DNA of 64,000 nt from Paralvinella palmiformis (GCA_025642065.1 JAODUP010000486.1:133501-197500); one strand, 5' to 3'. Counted from the first letter of the stretch, positions 47,553-60,341 are shown. The notes: generated by a model from the sequence alone, not told the origin. Made by a program: numbers and translations.

Positions 47553-49037
47553 TGTCTAGCTTATAGCTTGGCTATTCTAATTTGAAAATTCCTAGGTATC
47601 GGTATTTTGAAACAATGCCAAGAGCATGAATATACAGCCATCATGTGGTATTCTTCTTTAAGTTTTCTCCATCCAGAGATCATGGTTTTAGATAAAGCTG
47701 TAACTTATAGCCGTCATTACCAGAAGTCATGGTCACATATTAAATGTCAGATGGTGACTGATGTAGTAGTGGTGGTGGTGGTGCCAGGTATAATTATAAC
47801 TAACTGGTGTAATAATTATACGAAGATCACTTTTATATATAATTACCTGGTTGTTTATCAGATTGTTTGTGTCGAGGACCAAAACGGCTCCTCCATTCAT
47901 CTCGTTACCAATATAATACTAAAAAATAATGACTTGTAAGAAACATTGCCAGTTGCTGATGTTTAATTTTGTTCGAGATGTATAAATGCTAAAGCTGCAA
48001 TATTTTTCTTCTTGAATCTCCGAATTTATCGTAGTATTGTTACACTATAACAAAAATACATGGCAGGCTCATCGAATTAGCATATTGTGTCATGTTTTTT
48101 TAGTTTGACCTGCCAGAGAATGGATATATTTTATCGGGTTTTCTGTTCTGAAAACTTTGATGTTGTTAAGTAGAAGGGGGGGATGGCTGTATATGGCTCT
48201 GAGCCTCGGTCGGGATGTGGGGGTTGGGGGAGGGGCATATCATATTGTTCATTTCTTTACCAGGTGACAGTGTTTTGTATTCATTTATGTCTTGGCCAGC
48301 AAGGCATGTATCCATGTCTGGTTTAGACTGGTATGTAGTAAAGGCATACCAACGTCTGTTAACCCCCTAAATATGTCTAGCTATCAGAAACGATGTTATG
48401 CTGTGTTCAGGCCATAAAGCATGTTAGCTATTTATCATTGAATCTTTGCTTGTGGGATGCCTATCTGTCGTGTTTTGTAAATACTATTGATAGTGTTGTT
48501 TCTAATTAAGTCATATCTTTGAGTGATTCTTAGTCCCCCTGTTAAATCTGCCTGATGCCATTAAACCTGCCCTTCCGTGGTTCACGTAAAGATGGTGTGC
48601 TTGTACCTTAATACCTGTACACATGTCTCGAAGCACATGCTCAGACTCCTGGTGGTAGCTGTTAGCTTCGAACCTGGACTTACCCATTACTTGTCAGGTG
48701 CGACATATCAGCCACACCTGTTGTGTCTGACAATTTATTGCTTGATAAGCCATTGTTTTAATTAATGAGTCACAGTAAGGTAATGCTGATCAGCTGCTGT
48801 TACTGTTAGTGCTAGGTGTATTGTCTAGGTACAGAACTGAACTCCTCCTGTTATACATAGCTTAGTGTTCAGTCAGCAGCAAACATAGGCGTTCTCGGGG
48901 CATGTCAGTCTTATCTGTATCTCGGGGATGTTACATTCTTTAATCAACGTCTTTGATGTGATCATCTCCTTCCGCAGTGATGCAAAGCTCTTAACTTAGT
49001 CATTCACTGAACTCTATCGGTGGTTATGTTGTACACA
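47553..49037. other. Intronic non-coding stretch
   Basis: Nothing recognised. A 110-codon frame at 47607-47939 contains a (GTG)n run and no domain. G-rich tracts lie near 48177 and 48222. Confidence 0.45.
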
Positions 49038-49144
49038 TTAACATTTTGTACTCAGTCACCGTGTCGTCGTCAGTACAATAAATTATAGTTAGACTTGTTT
49101 TATTGGCACTAGAAAGCTAAACTATATTAGGCAGTAATCTGATC

Positions 49145-49280
49145 AATCTCGGGCGTGGGCATATCTGAAGGGTGTTTCATCTTTGACTTCGTTTCATTAC
49201 CTTTGAAGGTCGCTCGGCCCATTTAGCCTACCATGTGCACAAAAATGGCCGTGCAACATCAATCATCACCATCATCATCT
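49145..49280 (+). mobile_element. SINE-A, 5'-truncated (first copy of the duplication)
   Basis: It starts at AATCTCGGGCGTGGGCATAT, right after the B-box place, and runs through GCTCGGCCCATTTAGCCTAC to an ATC tail. Confidence 0.9.
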
Positions 49281-49458
49281 GATCCATTACAGCTGACGTC
49301 ACGTGTAATATCCATATTTGGTTATCTTGCTGTTTTATGGTTTAATCTGGGTTAACATTTTGTACTCAGTCACCGTGTCGTCGTCAGTACAATAAATTAT
49401 AGTTAGACTTGTTTTGTTGGCACTAGAAAGCTAAACTATATTAGGCAGTAATCTGATC

Positions 49459-49561
49459 AATCTCGGGCGTGGGTATATCTGAAGGGTGTTTCATCTTTGA
49501 CTTCGTTTCATTACCTTTGAAGGTCGCTCGGCCCATTTAGCCTACCATGTGCACAAAAATG
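49459..49561 (+). mobile_element. SINE-A fragment (second copy of the duplication)
   Basis: Same 5' breakpoint as the copy at 49145 but cut off at GTGCACAAAAATG, where the duplicated segment ends. Confidence 0.9.
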
Positions 49562-51325
49562 TAAAGATTCTATGTATAGGCCATTGACATGGTCGTACCC
49601 GTCCCATGTTATCAACTAACACATACCCGTCAATGTCTGTTACAGAAGAATCTTTAAACTTGACTCGGCCAGAAGAAAGTTATACCACTATACAGCATGT
49701 TCTAGACAATGTGCACTTGGTTGGCCATTTTACTGTATAAAATATAGATTCACAACCAAACACATTACGCACGCACACACACACACGCGCGCGCGCGAAA
49801 TAAATTTATCACGTAATGTATTGTCATCAGTGTGACTTACTGTGATAATGTTGCTAAATGGATTAAGGATTAGAATGATGAATCTAAAGAATCCATTATT
49901 ATTATTATTATAGTATTATAGCAAGTTGGTAATTAGAAATAATGTCATTTGTCAGTCGGTTAGCCAATGTTAGCTAGAAACAGCTGTTAAGTTAGCTGTG
50001 AGATTATATAAATAGACGTCATTACTTATAATATGTCGGTGCCGTGTGTTAATGAGACTCTAGGCCAGAACCTAAAGGAATGTATGACGATGGAGACGTG
50101 TTGTTGTTGTTGTTGCTGTTGTTGCTGTTGTTTCCAATAGCTAGGCAATCCTTTTTTGTGTGTGTTTTATATGAAAATGATTGAAAATCTAATTAACTCG
50201 AGATCTAATTAGGTCTTAATAAGGTTTCCAGTCTGGTTGACTACCTAATATCCAATTAGTTGACTGTCAGAAACTATATGTAACTGGTTGACTATTACCA
50301 ATCTGAATGTGATTGACTGACTGACTGACTCACCTGACTGACTGACTGACCGACCGACTTTAACGGTTACTAGTGGATGTGACCATTTCTGGTTAGCTCT
50401 GACTTCACTGAGTGATTGTTGTAAAGTTTTAATTTACCAGAGTTCCAACAACCCACTGTCCCTAGATTTGGGGCCGGAAGCTGAAATAGCCAAATAGCTC
50501 ACACAAGTCGCACGTTTTTCCCTTAGAAATACTGTAATATTAATGTTTTTCGCCATCGACTTTTGGTGTTGTGTAGTTAAATTATAAAAGGCCTACACTA
50601 ATTTTAGGTTTTAAATTCTAATGTTGACTACAGTGTTTTGGTGTACTGTGACTAACTGTGACCACGACTGACCGCGACAATAAGTGACCATGTCTGGTAG
50701 TACCAACGTTTGGCTGGTTATTAATATAGTTCACATAGACACCCACCGCCACCCCCCACCCCCGATCCTTCTCATGCATCTTTACGTCCCTTTAATCAAA
50801 AGTTTTTTTAATTTTTTTATTGATTCTGCCAAACTATAATATGGATGAATTTCACCAAATCTCTTTAACACTCAGGTGTCTTGATAATACATTTGATTGT
50901 GGCTGATGCCCTTTGCCCGAACACACCTTCATTAGCAATGGTGCTTCTTCATGCCCAGATTTCATCGTATGCTGTTTGCATTGTATCAAGTTTATAACAG
51001 AACAGTGCTGTATATAATTGGAAATGATGTTTTCTGATTAAGTCGCTTTCAACATTGGAAATAATACTGAATTTAAGGTGACACTTTCAGAAGCTTACAG
51101 ATGATATGTTATTACGTTTAGTACTTGTGAGATTATTTAAAAAAGGGGCAATTCTAACCGGGAATATGTTTTGGGTTGTTTTGTTGTTATATTGATTTTT
51201 AGCAACTCCAGTTGCAGTCTGTGGCAAAGGGTGTCATATTGGATATCTGATGGCTGATATAAATTTCAATGTCGGCAGTAAAATGATACTGCATTTCGTG
51301 TTATTATTACGTCCGTCTGTTAATA
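49562..51325. other. Intronic non-coding stretch
   Basis: Nothing recognised except short repeats: CG/CA run at 49769-49797, TTG units near 50100-50130, and CTGA units near 50312-50350. Confidence 0.45.
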
Positions 51326-51328
51326 TCA

Positions 51329-51377
<49 letters not shown>
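51329..51377. repeat. (GT)n microsatellite
   Basis: About 24 perfect GT units. Confidence 0.96.
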
Positions 51378-51380
<3 letters not shown>

Positions 51381-52985
51381 ATAAAATCGTGATCAACCTT
51401 CTTGATGCATGCTATCAATCATCATCATCGTCATCATCATGACATTATGGACCAAATACATCCTTCTGTGTTATACTAATGACCAAAGTCTGTTCAATAG
51501 TTTACAATAACCTGAGCCTTGTTATTGATTATTTAAAAAAAAACCACCATAATCTGTTTTGGTGACAACATATCACAGTTTCAGATTGGAATATATCTTT
51601 TACAAATATGTATTGCTTCTGGGTCTAGTTGTCCTTAGAAAACAGGCGTATAAATGTAAATAAATCGGTAGTTGGTCAGACATTCTGCTATTGCAAATCA
51701 ATAATTATCGATAAAGTTCCTATTTTCCTATTTTGGTTTGTCCTATTTTGAGGTGTTTACCAAAACGTATAACCCGTTAGAGTTAATAATGTGTAGTTTT
51801 ACGGCCGACAGCTGGATGTGAGAAAAAATCATATTCAAGTATTCTATAATGGATTGTAAATCAATATAAAATCTGTAAGGTTTCTGGTTAGTGGAGGTGT
51901 GCGAATATTGATGACCAGATACTGATTTGATTGTCTATGGGGGGGCGGTCGTCGCTCTCCGAAGAGCAACCATCATAAGGACAGTGAGAATAGGGAAAAA
52001 ATATTGCTAACATCGTTCATTCTACTGGAAGTTTGAAAATACTGAAATGTACAGGGAAGATATGGGACAGTACTCTCTCTCCCTCTCCATGGATTTATAT
52101 TTTATCAGGTAACAAAATTCCGGCAAATCATGAATGAGAATATAATCACAAAAACCCAAAACAGTACCCAGGTGTCCCAGGTATTCATTTTTCATTTATA
52201 ACACAACATAAGTTCACTTGAGTTCCACTGATCTTTATTCCGGATATAAATAGTTCTAATAATGTGTTAAATAATCATAAGCAATATCGGTATCTTGTTA
52301 TTTGATGTGGGTCACAGTTCTGATGATGGTTAAACTTTCGCATTCCGCCATTTATAATCGATCCTGATGTTTTAGTTGTAGAAATAACAGAAAAATTCAC
52401 CATAAAGCCTTTCAGTAACTATCTCTCTACGTCAGTAATATTGTAATATTTAAGGGACATCGCTCAGAGGTTGTGATAAAATTTGACCGTCAGGATAATG
52501 TAATCGTTCATTTTAGCAGTTTCGAAACAAGACTCAACGCATTCAAGTTTTTGTTAATATTTTGTATCAGACAATCTGGTTAGCCTTTTAATCCCGCTAA
52601 AACAATTAGAAGGTAAACCGTAAATATATACCCTTTGTACGTGTAGCCGTTAGCATCTTTTGAAACAATCTAGGTCAATGTTGCTGTTGTTGGTACATCT
52701 GATCTAGGATACTAATGTGCTCAGTTTCCTCATTCGCTAGCATCTTTAATTTATGTCTATTTAAATAATTTCCAAAACATGGTTTCAGTTAGAAATTAGT
52801 AGATCAGTTAAAATTGTTAGAAGTCAGGCGTCGGGCTCGAAAAAGGGCATTGGATCGATAGGGACTAAAACACAGATATTGATTACATAATAAACAATAA
52901 ATTGTTGTGTTTTGTAATCATAACTATGTTTTTAATTTTAATGTCACATCATAAAGCTACTTCCTCTTATAGATTATGATGAAAA
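51378..52985. other. Intronic non-coding stretch
   Basis: AT-rich; no exon, SINE or other element recognised. Confidence 0.45.
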
Positions 52986-53029
52986 GTGTGTGTGTGTGTG
53001 TGTGTGTATGTGTGTGTGCGCGCGCGTGT
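52986..53029. repeat. (GT)n/(GC)n microsatellite
   Basis: GT run with a short GCGCGC block, abutting the tail of a minus-strand SINE-A. Confidence 0.94.
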
Positions 53030-53030
53030 G

Positions 53031-53170
53031 TGATGATGATGATGGTTGGTGTTTTACTGCCACTAGTGTGCACATGGTAGGCTAAATGGGCCGAATGACC
53101 TCCAAATGTAATGAAGCGAAATCAAAGATGAAACACCCTTCAGATATACCCACGTCGAGATTCTAACACG
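53031..53170 (-). mobile_element. SINE-A, 5'-truncated
   Basis: Minus-strand copy ending (5') at CCGTGTTAGAATCTCGACG in the B-box place and carrying the 3' tail at the left. It is bracketed by GT microsatellites on both sides. Confidence 0.88.
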
Positions 53171-53173
53171 GCC

Positions 53174-53174
<1 letters not shown>

Positions 53175-53224
<50 letters not shown>
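53175..53224. repeat. (GT)n microsatellite
   Basis: About 25 GT units. Confidence 0.96.
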
Positions 53225-53228
<4 letters not shown>

Positions 53229-53567
53229 ACTAATGTAATGTGTCCGAATATGTGGGTGTTTGAAAAGTGTATGCAGCAATTAGTACCATTTTAGATGATA
53301 TCAGGATCAGACCCTTACCTGGATTAAGAACTTTATATTGTGATGTGGATATGAAAAAGCCACTTCGGCTTTTCATGTGGCAGTGTTTTGTCAAAATGAT
53401 AATCAAGCAGTTGTGTTTGATGATAGGAAAGATGCTGCTTCTGAGTCTCCGATGAAGCCCCCGATGTATCTCCCAGGATTGCTCCCAATCTCCCTCTCGG
53501 GTCATGAAATACGTGGACAGAAAAGGAACACATGAAGTTGAGATATTATCAAAATATGTAAGATAAC

Positions 53568-53602
<35 letters not shown>
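53568..53602. repeat. (CTG)n trinucleotide microsatellite
   Basis: About eleven CTG units. The polyglutamine start of the minus-strand frame 53230-53604 is produced by this run. Confidence 0.95.
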
Positions 53603-54329
53603 AATTTGATAAGGATATCCTCGTTTTGGGGTCACTCAAGATTCTACCAAGTTATATAATACTTGACCGTATATCGTTTGACAAATATCTCAATAAAGAT
53701 TTACACACAACAATATCAGATTCATTCCATTATCGGCTTCTTAAGGATGGCGACAAAATTGTGAGTCACTATTTTAGCATTCAAATTCGGGTAATGGTGA
53801 AAGCAAAACAAAGGGTTTACTGAGGATTAAATGAAACTAGACGTTAAACTATTCAGCACACTTGTATAACTGTCTAACGTTATTGAATAACGAATCAGAA
53901 ATTAAGTATCCAATTAGGACTTAGTAAAGGAAATAATTATGTTTGAAATCTCTTCCTGGTTTCTATTACTGTGGCATAATTATGGTTTTGGCATCATGTG
54001 TGGATGTTGGCTTAATATATCTGGCTATCGTTAGGGATGCTAAACGGTCCTTCCAATGTACATTACTACTACTACTACTAATAATAATAGCTAATCTTCC
54101 TTCTGTCCATGATTGTGTTTGATTAATTAGCTACCAATTACTTATCTTCATTTATTATCATCCGGGGCTGATCGATGATACTTGGCGAACTTCTGCATCA
54201 ATTAGCATTTTGGCATATTCGTATTAAAAATTGGTTTACGTTATTTGAACTCCGGTTTACGGTATTGCGAGAAGCCGGTTGGTATGGGATGGTGGCCGTG
54301 TATGTGTTGCATTAATATTGCAAGGAATA

Positions 54330-54640
54330 CCATTCCGTTACCTAGCACTGGCTGTTTCGTTGGTAACCGAGCTCGGATAACATTAATTGGGCCACCGGCC
54401 GATATTACGTAACAGTAACTCCGCCATTATCCATGGCAACCATTAAGGAGCACCAGCATCAGCAGCCAGTAGCCCGTGATCGGTGAAGTCGCTCATAACT
54501 AGTGATCTTCTTGTTATAACGGTCGTCCGAGTCAGTGGCTATCTTATTGCCAGTTTGGTCATCTGGAGCACGACTGGACAATTTCCACCGACATCTCTCG
54601 TTTTCTTGGTGTTTTTTTCTCTCTCTCTCTTCTTCTACAG
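54330..54640 (+). promoter_or_regulatory. Block with RFX X-box-like words before an acceptor-like site
   Basis: GTTACCTAGCAC (54337-54348), GTTGGTAACC ending at 54368 and CCATGGCAAC (54431-54440) each contain RFX-type half-sites. The block ends in a strong pyrimidine tract and TTCTACAG near 54640. Either an intronic enhancer or a minor exon nearby is possible; neither is shown. Confidence 0.25.
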
Positions 54641-55157
54641 TTGGCCATGATCTTGCCTGGTCTGTCTGCTATCTTAATTGAAAATCAAGCCCAGTTTGTG
54701 ACGAAGTGTCAGAGACGGGGGGGGGGGGGAGTACGGTTTGTGGACCGGGATAGATGTATCATAGCAAGGCTCTTTCTGGTGGTCGTCTTTAGAATCTCAT
54801 CCTGCGACATCCTGTCATTAAATGATGTATGTCTGTCTCGTTTAATCACTGGATGCTCGTGTCTGGTGGGTAATCAACGATTCACAGTGTGTGTGTGTGT
54901 GTGTGTGTGTTTTGTGTGTGTGTGTGTGCGTGATGGTAATCAGCCGCCCTTTACATTTGATGCAAGCACGTTGGATTTGGATGTGTATATCTTGTGTCAT
55001 CAATATATCTATGGTATTATTTTTTCTCACTTTATTTTCTCTGGGAGTGTGTATTTATTTAGAATGTGTTATGTGAAATAAACATATACTGTTTTCTCTG
55101 TAGAACAACAACTCGTGTTGATTGATATGTATTCATTATAATAATAATAATAGTAAT

Positions 55158-55159
<2 letters not shown>

Positions 55160-55196
<37 letters not shown>
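55160..55196. repeat. (TA)n microsatellite
   Basis: TA run of about 35 bp. Confidence 0.95.
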
Positions 55197-55198
<2 letters not shown>

Positions 55199-56281
55199 CG
55201 ACAACAGTATATGATATCGCCAGACTTCAGTATCCATGACAACCATATGTAATCATCAGATATTCCTCTCCCCGTGTAATCACCAGATATATTACCCACA
55301 ATATGCGCGGTATCTCGTTTCTGTAGAGATTTACTGTCCGGTAGCTGACTCCTCCCATCACTTGTATGTTGTCTTCGTCCCCCTATATCATCATCCTATG
55401 GTGGCTCCCTCTGTCACCATGTCACTGTGTGGTATTAAGATATTCCCGGACCGACTCACGTCATAACTATTCCTCTATCTTCTGGCCACCTTGACGTACG
55501 CCGTACCGTAGTCCCCTCCTTTACGCTGTTCGCGGCGTTGTCAAGTGGGCGCCGGGTCAAACTGATTTGCGATGTCCTTCCGGTATGACACTTTTAGGAA
55601 GAATTCTAACACCGAATGCATTCTTATTGTACCACCACTGTACAGTACAGCTGGGTTGAGTAGAGTTTTATAAACCTGTAATCACCAGTCAGGGCATCAA
55701 CAGAGATTGTCCGAGATACGATTGCTATAGAGTATAGGTACTTGGCCAGCTCAGCCCTCCCTACGTTTGGCGATGAGTTAATTTTAAATATTTCTGATAA
55801 GAGTAGATTACACAGTGCCCCTTGAATGGTGTCCGATTGTGACCTCTCAGAAGGTTGATTAGATCTATATGTATTCCGCTGAAGAGTGTACAGATAGTGG
55901 GCACCTTAATTAGGGATATCTAAACGATCTAGATCTAGTATAAATCGAACTAATACGCTATCTAATTAGAATATAGGTAACAATGCTGCTGCTGTTGTTA
56001 TTGTGTTCTGCCCTCGTTCATTGTTTAATAGTGATATCTGTCTGACAGTCATTTTAATTAGAGATGTTGTTTCAGATTGGTTTATAGAGATAATTAGTGT
56101 TTTATCAGTCTTCTATTTATTGTAGGTGGGGTTCAAAGTGAAGTTTGCTTTTCAGGTGTGATGGCTTTAAATTTACACAACAATCCAAACCGGTTTTTGT
56201 TTCAGAGCAAATTATTATTAATAATAGTCATAGTTTTGTAGTGTTATATTACCAGTAACTGGTCCCTAGACCCCCCCCCTC
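55197..56281. other. Intronic non-coding stretch
   Basis: No exon or element recognised. 55490-55560 is locally GC-rich. Confidence 0.45.
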
Positions 56282-56287
56282 TGTCTG

Positions 56288-56334
<47 letters not shown>
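56282..56334. repeat. (CTGT)n microsatellite
   Basis: About twelve CTGT units preceded by a C run. Confidence 0.95.
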
Positions 56335-56808
56335 GTTTAAAAAAAGGAATTTAGATACCTAGATAAGTTTGTTGTATAATTAGAGATACACAATACATAG
56401 GGTCATATCATTTACATATAAACCCACGTGTATATATTTGTTCGCTGACGTTTTAATATTGGAAATTCCAAGCAGCCAGTTTTATAATATAACTATCTTT
56501 CTACTGGTCCATATGTCTTCCAGCCATTTATAATAAAACACTTGTATCCATATTAGGAAAGATCGACGTTGACAGTTTGGACATTCAACATTTGGTATTA
56601 ATAGAAAACGGATGTGCGTCATAGCTTTGTATTATTTTTAAAATGTGCTAGACATCTATTTTAACAAAAACCAGAACGGACGACAACATCTACTGAACGT
56701 CAATACCACGTGACCTGACCCGTTTGTTGGAAAATCTAATTGGCACAAAGATTTTTGGAATCTTTCTGGACGAATATTGAGGTGTAGAAACATCAGTCTG
56801 TGTTAGAT

Positions 56809-56973
56809 GGTGATGATTGGTGTTATATACGGCCACTTTTGTGCATACGGGAGGCTCTAAATGGGCCGAAGTCAAAGATTGAAACAGCCTTCAGATGTGC
56901 CCACGCCGAGATTCGAACTCGGGCGGTAGTGAACTGTGGTCCAACACGCTACCGTTAGACCGCGGAGGCGCCC
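56809..56973 (-). mobile_element. SINE-A, near full length
   Basis: The minus-strand head GGGCGCCTCCGCGGTCTAACGG and a good B-box (GAGTTCGAATCTC near 56910) are present. A small deletion removes the CATTACCTTCGGAGG part. It lies about 190 bp before exon 2 of the PTB gene, in antisense. Confidence 0.92.
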
Positions 56974-57159
56974 CCAAACTTGCGTATATACGTTTTCACC
57001 TGTTACTACCATTCGCGCTTGTTGGTATTTACTCGGGTGGCCTTTGTGTATCCGGATGCCATAGATGAATGGCTTTTTTTTGTCTCGTGCATAATATAAT
57101 AGATGGAAATTGATTTATGCTGACCTCTGGTGGTGAATGTTTCCATTTCTCTTCCGCAG

Positions 57160-57240
57160 TATATTGGCTCATTTTCTGTGATTGGTGAGGATCAGAATGC
57201 TAGGGCGGAATATGTCAGAAAGCAGTTACTGGAGATGAGG
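57160..57240 (+). CDS. SH2D5: SH2D5-like PTB adaptor, exon 2 (27 residues)
   Basis: Bounded by TTCCGCAG|TAT and AGG|GTAAGT, phase 0 at both ends. It encodes 'YIGSFSVIGEDQNARAEYVR' plus KQLLEMR. That is the first PTB beta strand with its Tyr-x-Gly-Ser turn, and the helix that PTB domains of the Shc/Dab type insert between strands 1 and 2. The vertebrate SH2D5 counterpart reads YVGSFPV at the same place (recalled). Residues 332-358 of the joined protein. Confidence 0.9.
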
Positions 57241-57440
57241 GTAAGTATTTGCTGTCTGTGTGGCCAACAAATATCAAATACGAATGGCTCCAGGCGTAAT
57301 GAAGCACCTGGTCCTATTTGGTCGGCTACCATTATATCACTGTTATATAGCTTCTGGAGTCAGAGTATTGGCTTATGAACTCGGTTTGGAATACAATTAC
57401 CTGGAATTATAAAACTGATTGAAACCTCAGTATGGAATGT

Positions 57441-57443
57441 ATG

Positions 57444-57502
<59 letters not shown>
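57441..57502. repeat. (TA)n microsatellite
   Basis: About 60 bp of TA after a few ATGT units, followed by CA and GA units; the longest TA array in the window. Confidence 0.96.
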
Positions 57503-57505
<3 letters not shown>

Positions 57506-58154
57506 ACACACACACACACAGAGAGACGAAGACAAACACGTGCGCGCGCACACATACACTTAGCTGAATGTATCTAAGTCTTAGAATTAGTCATACTCAA
57601 AGATATTAGTAGCCGTGATGTATTTACCTGATCTTGATAACTGATTTATTGATTTCTTTTGGCAGAACATCGTATTTTGTTAACATCAGATAGATCTTGG
57701 CGATCTCTCTTGGTAAAATACGTACGATCTGAGCATTAACTCGGTTTACATTGAGAACACTTTAGAACGCCGGCTCGTGATCACTTAAGTAACCATTACA
57801 ACGGCAAAGATTTACTTACTTAATAATATTTACTTTAATCTAGACCCATATCCCGATCCTGTTGGTGGTTGTTGGTACCTTGGGATGAGGCGATCTTTTG
57901 TATATAATGCCGAGTGTTTTAAACTCCTTAGATGAAGATAATTACTTAGAGCCGACGTAAAAGCCGGAGGACATTAATCATTTGCTAGTTGACAGCTATC
58001 ATTGTCTGACTTGTTTATATCCAAGAGACAACTCTAAACGATCATATTTACCAAACCACTACCGACGTCCCAATATGTGGACCTTAAATTAACTCCGTCA
58101 CTTGGCTATTGGTGACATGAAACGTAGCCGCTGCGATCGCTTTGTGATCAAGTA

Positions 58155-58155
58155 T

Positions 58156-58187
<32 letters not shown>

Positions 58188-58197
58188 GCGCGCGCAT
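58155..58197. repeat. (CA)n-(CG)n microsatellite
   Basis: CA run ending in CGCGCGCGC, an alternating purine/pyrimidine tract. Confidence 0.95.
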
Positions 58198-59003
58198 ATA
58201 TACAGGCACCCCACGCACTATGCACACACGCATTCACCCGCGTACACGCACACACACACACACACACAAACACACGTATACTATAATGTTTTGTTCGGTT
58301 GGCTTTGAACGCTAATAGATGAATGGCATCTATCACAGCAGATGGCGTGTTTAATTGATGAGGGAGAGGTAGATGTTTAGTTCTATATAATAATGGTATT
58401 TAGGTATTACTTTACGGTTGACAAGTGTGGGCTGTGAGCTGCCAGTTGGTTATTTGATATGCTCCCGGTTGATGGGCATTTGATACAGTTGACCGTGTTT
58501 CCCCGATAATGCGCGGCGTTGGATGTGGGACTCCATTGGGAACTGAGGCTGTTAGTGTTATAGCTAATGCTGAGTGACGTGGCGTCAGTGAAATGCAGCT
58601 TTGTTTGTGTTGGTGTTCGCATTTTTGTGTATATACAAATGTACACGTATGGGCATGGTTACGCTGACAGCCCCGAGACCTGCTGTTACATATAAACGCA
58701 CGCGCGCGCGCACACATACACACACGGAAGAGATGGAGAAAGCTAAGCCGAGTCAGGATGGTATATAGTAAAGTCATTGTTCCGGTTATCAGTTGGAATT
58801 AGTTCATCCCCGATGACGGAGTGAGCCGCCTCAATCAGTTACAAATATAGATAAATCACTTATGATCATTGAGCTTCTACCTCAAAGAGCTTCTCATCAT
58901 GCAAAATTTAACTAAGTGTCAAAATAGCCGTCAGTGTTAGTGAAGTCATCCATTTTTGTTGTCACCGAATCCGTCTTAGCCTCTGGCAGGTTATGTAAAA
59001 CAA

Positions 59004-59008
<5 letters not shown>

Positions 59009-59054
<46 letters not shown>
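59009..59054. repeat. (TA)n microsatellite
   Basis: TA run of about 46 bp in intron 2. Confidence 0.95.
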
Positions 59055-59057
<3 letters not shown>

Positions 59058-59621
59058 TAACAGTCAGCCATATCTGTCAATAAAATAAATAAAAGATAGC
59101 AGATCCACAACTATGATGGTTCTGACCATTGTCTATGTATTCACATCAGGTGTGTATTGTTGCCGTGTGTGGTATATGTCTGTGGTATATAGGTGTGTGG
59201 TATAGGTGTGTGGTATATAGGTGTGTGGTATAGGTGGAGGGGCGGGGCGGGGGACTCATGTTAATGCAGTTGATACTGAGTCCATCTATTTTAATCACCA
59301 AAAAACAGTTACCTGTCATATTCAGTCAGTATATTGTCTCTCTGCGGTGAATTAATGAATCATTTATGTAATAGCAGTCCAGTCGTTTGTCTGATCAGTT
59401 CTCTCAGTTCAGACATTTCCCGGTCGTCCGTGTTCCATTGATCGTTTTCGGATCCGGACGACACAATTATCCTTTCTAACCGTTTTGGGCAGCATTGATT
59501 TTATCACTCCGAGTCACGCGAGACTGACATCGTATTACAAAGTAGGGGATCATTTTGTTGGATGAGCCGGTACTTACGTGTACTTGCGTGTGTTGTCATT
59601 AGATTTTATGTATATTTTCAG

Positions 59622-59696
59622 AACGTGACCAAAACCAAACCTGTACTTTTAGTCATATCGCTGTCTGGTATTAAAGTGTGTAGCAGTAGTGGAGAG
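59622..59696 (+). CDS. SH2D5: SH2D5-like PTB adaptor, exon 3 (25 residues)
   Basis: Bounded by TATTTTCAG|AAC and GAG|GTGAGT, phase 0. It encodes 'NVTKTKPVLLVISLSGIKVC' plus SSSGE: PTB strands 2 and 3, with the common pattern 'vxLxISxxGIKVxxxxGE'. Vertebrate SH2D5 has a matching FSLQGLKIYSGEGE (recalled). Residues 359-383 of the joined protein. The exon is small, but frame, phase and pattern agree. Confidence 0.88.
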
Positions 59697-60341
59697 GTGA
59701 GTAGAAATGGCTTCTTCCTCTAAAACAATAATAGGTCTATAATTGAGCAGGTCTCCAATGGACGCTTTATATGCTGATTTGGGGATTAAAGTGTGGTGTT
59801 GTTGTTGTTGTTGTTGTTGTTGCAGCCTTTTGGTAGGGAATAGATTAGACGGACCCTTAACACAAAAAGTAGGCAGCAGCTCACCTGTGATGGCCTGTAA
59901 AAACACCACCGGGGCGTGGCTGGATACGGAGAGCGGGGTTACTTGTGAAGGGCTGGCCGTGGGGTAGTGGTTTGTCACACAATATAATAGTGGCCCTTCT
60001 CCATTTGGATGGGACGTGTGGGGCTCTCCACGGAAAAAGTTGCGGAAATGGAGTATTTGGTGCATTCTAGGCCACTTTTTCGCATGTCACATGTATGTGT
60101 AGCCTAAAAAGTAGCAAAAATTTTCCAAACCTTGTTTTTCTTATAAATCTGTGTATCTCCTGTTTGTGAAATGCTGATCAATTTAATTCTGCACAGTGAT
60201 CATGATGATGATGATGATGATGATATTGGGTGTTCGGTGGAGATATGATAACCTTTCTGTAAAATAATTCATTTGATAATTTCCCTGTCTCTTCCTCTAT
60301 ATCAAGTCGGCTCTCTCCAACTTATGAATGATATTTTCCAG
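59697..60341 (+). other. SH2D5: Intron 3 of the PTB gene
   Basis: GTGAGT to ATTTTCCAG. Contains (GTT)n at 59797-59823 and (ATG)n at about 60200-60223. The 138-codon minus-strand frame and the 74-codon plus-strand frame here only reflect the GTT repeat and flanks. Confidence 0.85.

Larger units (their letters stand above)
49038..49561 (+). repeat. Tandem duplication, 314-bp period
   Basis: 49038-49247 and 49352-49561 match base for base at an offset of 314, with about two differences seen. They are separated by 104 bp present once. Both copies include the same truncated SINE-A, so duplication came after SINE insertion and is fairly recent. Confidence 0.95.
41570..57159 (+). other. SH2D5: Intron 1 of the PTB gene (15.6 kb)
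   Basis: It starts GTGATA (or GTAAAA at 41636) and ends with a good pyrimidine tract and acceptor, TTTCTCTTCCGCAG. It contains many microsatellites, a 33-bp minisatellite, SINE-A copies on both strands, a 314-bp tandem duplication and two motif-rich blocks (43.5 and 54.3 kb). No other exon with a coherent PTB-gene frame was found. A 146-codon frame after an acceptor-like site at 54640 is weak. Confidence 0.6.
57241..59621 (+). other. SH2D5: Intron 2 of the PTB gene
   Basis: GTAAGT to TATATTTTCAG. Holds (TA)n at 57441-57502, a CA/CG run at 58155-58196, a second CA run at 58248-58268, (TA)n at 59009-59053 and a short GTGTGGTATA tandem repeat at 59160-59236. No extra exon recognised. Confidence 0.8.

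Noticed and set aside
47607..47939. 110-codon ORF in intron 1
   Set aside because: Contains a GTG repeat and no domain; lacks acceptor and donor in a suitable phase.
49745..49800. Z-DNA-type CA/CG run as a regulatory site
   Set aside because: Such runs are common throughout the window and nothing else marks this one.
53230..53604. 124-codon minus-strand frame starting with polyglutamine
   Set aside because: The glutamines come from a (CTG)n microsatellite and the rest has no domain or splice support.
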